A stretch of 23,861 nucleotides of DNA from a bacterium. GTDB taxonomy: Bacteria > 4484-113 > JALSIF01. Under the pieces are notes generated by a model. The model did no database searches. It was given only the letters and a program-made list of their open reading frames with translations, and had not been told where the DNA came from. Shown here in pieces: positions 21,107 through 23,861 of the stretch (position 1 is its first letter; each line of letters begins with the position of its first letter). The position numbers and the translations under genes are program-made. The stretch is taken from positions 1 through 23,861 of the forward strand of contig JALSIF010000092.1 in the NCBI GenBank assembly GCA_026981635.1, written 5' to 3'.

Positions 21107-21652
21107 CTAGTCCTTGGAGTAGCCCCGAGCGGCGGCGGCCTGGTGGTGGAGGAAGGTGAGGGCGATGGCCACCGCATCCGCCTCGTCGTCAATCTTCATC
21201 TCCAGCTGGTCGCTCTGTTCAATGAGCGTGGGGGAGAGGCTGACCAGCTTTTTCACCATGTAGGTAACCTGCTCCTTGCTGGCCCGGCCGTTGCCGGTGA
21301 GGGCAAGCTTTACCGCGGTGGGGGAAAACTGCTCCACCCGAAGGCCCGCCTCGGCGGCGGCGAAGAAGACCACTCCCCTGGCCATGGCCACCTGCATGGC
21401 TGTCTTGGCGTTCTTGGCCAGGAAGACCTCCTCCACCGCCACAGCGTCCACCCCGTAGTCCTGGATGGTCCGGCGCAGGAACTGGCCCACCTCAAGCAGG
21501 CGCTCAGCCAGGGGGAGCTTGCCCGAGGTCTCCAGCGTGCCGCTGGCCAGGAGTTTGGGGGAGCCAGCTCTGTCCTCCTCCAGCACCGCCCAGCCCAGCC
21601 GCCCGAAGCCGGGGTCAATCCCCAGCACCCTGAGCCTACCTGCCCCGCTCAT
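21107..21652 (-). CDS. ruvC: Crossover junction endodeoxyribonuclease RuvC
   Basis: This 181-residue nuclease resolves Holliday junctions with RuvAB in homologous recombination. The four acidic catalytic residues are visible: D13 (LGIDPG), E74 (VEEVF), D156 and D159 (KIDDEADAVAIA). NAKTAMQVAMARGV and KLALTGNGRASKEQV are family motifs, the latter binding DNA. A short extra loop (about 140-153) precedes the last acidic motif. The ATG lies 33 bases after dnaJ on the same strand, with only a weak GGGG before it, so it is probably co-transcribed with the heat-shock genes. ruvA and ruvB are not in the window. Its end is 6 bases from the opposing hydrolase gene. Confidence 0.95.
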   Translation of the reverse strand: MSGAGRLRVLGIDPGFGRLGWAVLEEDRAGSPKLLASGTLETSGKLPLAERLLEVGQFLRRTIQDYGVDAVAVEEVFLAKNAKTAMQVAMARGVVFFAAAEAGLRVEQFSPTAVKLALTGNGRASKEQVTYMVKKLVSLSPTLIEQSDQLEMKIDDEADAVAIALTFLHHQAAAARGYSKD

Positions 21653-21685
21653 CTGGCCCCATTGTAGAGCTGGCGGAGGGTGGGG

Positions 21686-22867
21686 CTAGCTCTTCTTTCC
21701 CTTGCCCCTGTTCCGCTCCCTCCGCCACCACTCAAGGAGCCTGCGCCAGCCCATGGAGGCAGGCTCCTCGGATTCCGTCTCCAGCCGCTCGGTCTCCTCC
21801 TCAAGCTGGCTGAGCAGGCGCTTAAGCTTGGCTGTGGTCCACTTTGGCACCTTCACCTTGACCCTCACCCTGAGGTCGCCGCGTCCCCCCCCGCGAAGAT
21901 GGGGGAGGCCCTGGCCCCGCAGGGTGAACTCGGTGTGGGAGTCGGTGCCGGGGGGGATCTTTATCTTCTTCTCCCCCTCCAGGGTGGGGACGGTGAGGGT
22001 GGCGCCCCTCACCAGCTCGGCAAAGTCAACGTAGAGGTCAAGGAGGAGATCTGCCCCCTCACGATGAAAGAGGGGATGGGGCAAGACCTCCACCTCCACC
22101 AGAAGATCGCCCGCCGCCCCGCCCCGGATGCCGGCGTTGCCGTGGCCGCGAAGGCGGAGCACGTCGCCGCTCTCCACCCCGGGGGGTACGCGGATCTCCA
22201 CCTCCTCCACCCGCTCCACCCTGCCCTGGCCGGAGCACTCAGGGCAGGGGTCCTCAATCACCTGGCCGGTCCCCCGGCAGCGGGGGCAGGTGGTGATGGT
22301 CTGGATCGTGCCCAGGATGGTGTGGCGGACGCTGGCCACCTGGCCCCGACCGCCGCACTGGGAGCAGCTTACTGGCGCCGCCCCGGGACGGATGCCGCTG
22401 CCCCCGCAGTGGTCGCACACCGAAAGCCTTCTTACCTCAACCTTACGGGTGGTTCCCCTAAGCACCTCCTCCAGGGTGAGGGAGATGGAGGCGTGGAGGT
22501 CCTCACCCGGCTCGGCCCGAGCCTCCCGGCGGCGGGTGCGGGTGCTAGCTTGCTCAAAGGGGTCGGAGCCGAAGAAGAACTCAAAGATGGAGTCAAGGGT
22601 GGAGAAGGGGTCGGCGGGACCGAAGCCCGCCCCACTGGGGACCCTGCCGTCCTCCACCCCGAACTGGTCGTAGAGGGCGCGCTTCTGGGGGTCGGAGAGG
22701 ATCTCGTAGGCCTTGGTGATGCGCTTGAAGCGCTCCTCCGCTTCCGGGTCGCCCGGGTTCACATCGGGGTGACACTCGCGGGCCTTGCGCCGGTAGGCCC
22801 GCTTGATCTCCTCCTGGGTGGCATCGGGGGAGACGCCGAGGAGGTCGTAGAGCTCGGTGTTACGCAT
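21686..22867 (-). CDS. dnaJ: Chaperone protein DnaJ
   Basis: This 393-residue co-chaperone stimulates DnaK ATPase and delivers unfolded proteins. The J domain (1-68) begins NTELYDLLGVSPDAT and holds the HPD motif at 33-35. A rather short Gly/Phe region follows (FGVEDGRVPSGAGFGPADPF), with FFFGSDPFE. The zinc domain has all four repeats: CDHCGGSG, CSQCGGRG, CPRCRGTG and CPECSGQG. Substrate-binding C-terminal domains follow (VPPGVESGDVLRLRGHGN, TVPTLEGEKKIKIPPGT). The tail is unusually basic and Trp-rich (WRRLLEWWRRERNRGKGKKS). The ATG lies 14 bases after hrcA with GAGGGAG as its ribosome-binding site, so HrcA likely controls it. Confidence 0.97.
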   Translation of the reverse strand: MRNTELYDLLGVSPDATQEEIKRAYRRKARECHPDVNPGDPEAEERFKRITKAYEILSDPQKRALYDQFGVEDGRVPSGAGFGPADPFSTLDSIFEFFFGSDPFEQASTRTRRREARAEPGEDLHASISLTLEEVLRGTTRKVEVRRLSVCDHCGGSGIRPGAAPVSCSQCGGRGQVASVRHTILGTIQTITTCPRCRGTGQVIEDPCPECSGQGRVERVEEVEIRVPPGVESGDVLRLRGHGNAGIRGGAAGDLLVEVEVLPHPLFHREGADLLLDLYVDFAELVRGATLTVPTLEGEKKIKIPPGTDSHTEFTLRGQGLPHLRGGGRGDLRVRVKVKVPKWTTAKLKRLLSQLEEETERLETESEEPASMGWRRLLEWWRRERNRGKGKKS

Positions 22868-22881
22868 AGCTCTCCCTCAGG

Positions 22882-23861
22882 CTAGGCCTGGGTGGGATGC
22901 TCGGTGAGGATCTTGCTCAGCGCCCGGCCAATGGTCTCTACCAGGGGGATGGTCTCCCTATAGCTTAGGCGGGTGGGGCCGAGCACCCCGACCACTCCGC
23001 TGGGCTTGCCCCGGATCTGGTAGGGGACGTGGATCAGGCTGCAGGGGCGAAGCTCCGGCTTTTGGTTCTCACTGCCGATGGTCACGGTGAGGGAGGTCTG
23101 CCCCTCCTCCAGGTCAATCACCTCGTCCAGGCTGTGGACCGCATCCAGCACCTCGGCCACCTTGGCCGCCTGCTGGAACTCGGGCAGGCGGAGCAGCTGC
23201 TCCTCCCCCTTCACCTCCAGCCGGTTGGCGATCTTGGTGAGGTCGGTCAGGGCCACAAACAGCTCGGTCATCAGCTTCTGGGGGAAGCTCACCACATCGG
23301 TGAAGATCTGGCGGAGCTGGCGGTAGTCAATGCTCTGCAGGCTGCGGTTGGAGAGATAGTTGTTGAGCCGCTCCCGGAGAAGGTCCAGGTCAAGCTCGCT
23401 GGGCTCCAGGGGAAGCTGGATGAGACGGCTCTTGATCACCCCCCGGCGGGTGACCAGGATGAGCATCAGGCTGCGCTCCGCCACCGGGGCCAGCTCCAGG
23501 CGAGAGATGACAAACTCGCCAATATCGGGGTGGACCGCCCAGGCGAGGTAGCCCGACATGGAGGAGAGGATCTCCAGGGTCTGGTTGATGAGCTCGCCCA
23601 GCTCATGTTCCACCCGCCGGTAGGCCCGTTCAATCTCCTGCTGGCGCCGCCGATCTGCCCGGAGGTTTCTCAGGATCCGGTCCACCAGCCAGCGGTAGGC
23701 CCGGTCGGTGGGCACCCGGCCGGCCGAGGAGTGGGGCTGGTGGAGGTAGCCCAGCTCTTCCAGGTGGCGCAGCTCGTTTCTGATGGTGGCGCTGGAGAAG
23801 TCAAAGAACCTGGCCAGCTCGCCGCTGGATACCGGCTCCGCCTTGCGGATGTAGATGCGGA
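22882..23861 (-). CDS. hrcA: Heat-inducible transcription repressor HrcA (N-terminus cut by window end)
   Basis: HrcA represses heat-shock genes by binding CIRCE operators. About 326 residues are seen; the frame is open to the window end, so only the first residues are missing. The winged-helix DNA-binding region is visible: PVSSGELARFFDFSSATIRN, then ELRHLEELGYLHQPHSSAGR and VPTDRAYRWLVD, all hallmark motifs. The dimer and GAF-like part follows, with GVIKSRLIQL, LNNYLSNRSL and VVGVLGPTRLSYRETIPLVE near the end. A GTG at 23715 could be mistaken for a start, but the HTH upstream is in the same frame. No CIRCE element is in the window; any would lie outside. dnaJ follows after 14 bases, with no grpE or dnaK between. 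Confidence 0.96.
   Translation of the reverse strand, partial: RIYIRKAEPVSSGELARFFDFSSATIRNELRHLEELGYLHQPHSSAGRVPTDRAYRWLVDRILRNLRADRRRQQEIERAYRRVEHELGELINQTLEILSSMSGYLAWAVHPDIGEFVISRLELAPVAERSLMLILVTRRGVIKSRLIQLPLEPSELDLDLLRERLNNYLSNRSLQSIDYRQLRQIFTDVVSFPQKLMTELFVALTDLTKIANRLEVKGEEQLLRLPEFQQAAKVAEVLDAVHSLDEVIDLEEGQTSLTVTIGSENQKPELRPCSLIHVPYQIRGKPSGVVGVLGPTRLSYRETIPLVETIGRALSKILTEHPTQA

Noticed and set aside
21680-22885. 401-codon open frame on the plus strand opposite dnaJ
   Set aside because: dnaJ is certain on the other strand, and the plus frame is Gly/Ala/Leu-rich without motifs.
1-23861. tRNA, rRNA, CRISPR arrays, insertion sequences, phage or toxin-antitoxin genes
   Set aside because: Looked for on both strands by eye; no regular direct repeats with spacers, no transposase motifs and no tRNA-like folds were recognised.

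Overview
This is a compact, G+C-rich bacterial window. Typical 60-base lines contain roughly 60-70% G+C, apart from one low-GC patch inside a gene. rpmB (L28), hrcA, dnaJ, ruvC, rsmD, rsmI and priA show that it is bacterial. Very short intergenic gaps, ATGA or TAGTG stop/start overlaps, and tail-to-tail genes that touch or overlap suggest a small, dense genome, perhaps of an uncultured, possibly thermophilic lineage. I cannot assign a phylum. No tRNA, rRNA, CRISPR array, insertion sequence or phage gene was seen. No stretch over about 130 bases lacks a gene.

Left part (1-8712): the end of a GT4 glycosyltransferase meets, tail to tail, an operon of rpmB and a GT9 heptosyltransferase-like gene. 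That operon is driven by a near-consensus sigma-70-type promoter. Next come rsmD, a bacterial eRF1-like (baeRF) protein, a secreted single-domain rhodanese and a small metallophosphoesterase. A divergent pair of unrecognised cell-envelope genes follows: a membrane-anchored exported protein (minus) and a 755-residue lipoprotein-like protein (plus).

Centre (8714-16474): directly after the lipoprotein lies a PriA homologue whose ATPase motifs are lost. It is split by a -1 frameshift at a run of nine T's, with frameshift-like context around it. Opposite it runs a seven-gene minus-strand operon: a small two-helix membrane protein, rsmI, a membrane-anchored beta-propeller, two small membrane proteins with charged coiled coils, a solitary GspF/PilC-like platform protein, and a polytopic membrane protein. 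No secretion ATPase, pilin or secretin is beside the GspF homologue, so this is the best candidate for an undescribed envelope system.

Right part (16561-23861): pdxS (vitamin B6 synthase subunit) converges on a PLP-dependent Cys/Met-metabolism enzyme. A short NfeD protein and a slipin-type SPFH protein are translationally coupled and followed by an alpha/beta hydrolase. On the minus strand, hrcA (cut by the window end), dnaJ and ruvC form a heat-shock/recombination cluster with no grpE or dnaK between hrcA and dnaJ.

Functions rest on motifs read by eye; no database search was run.
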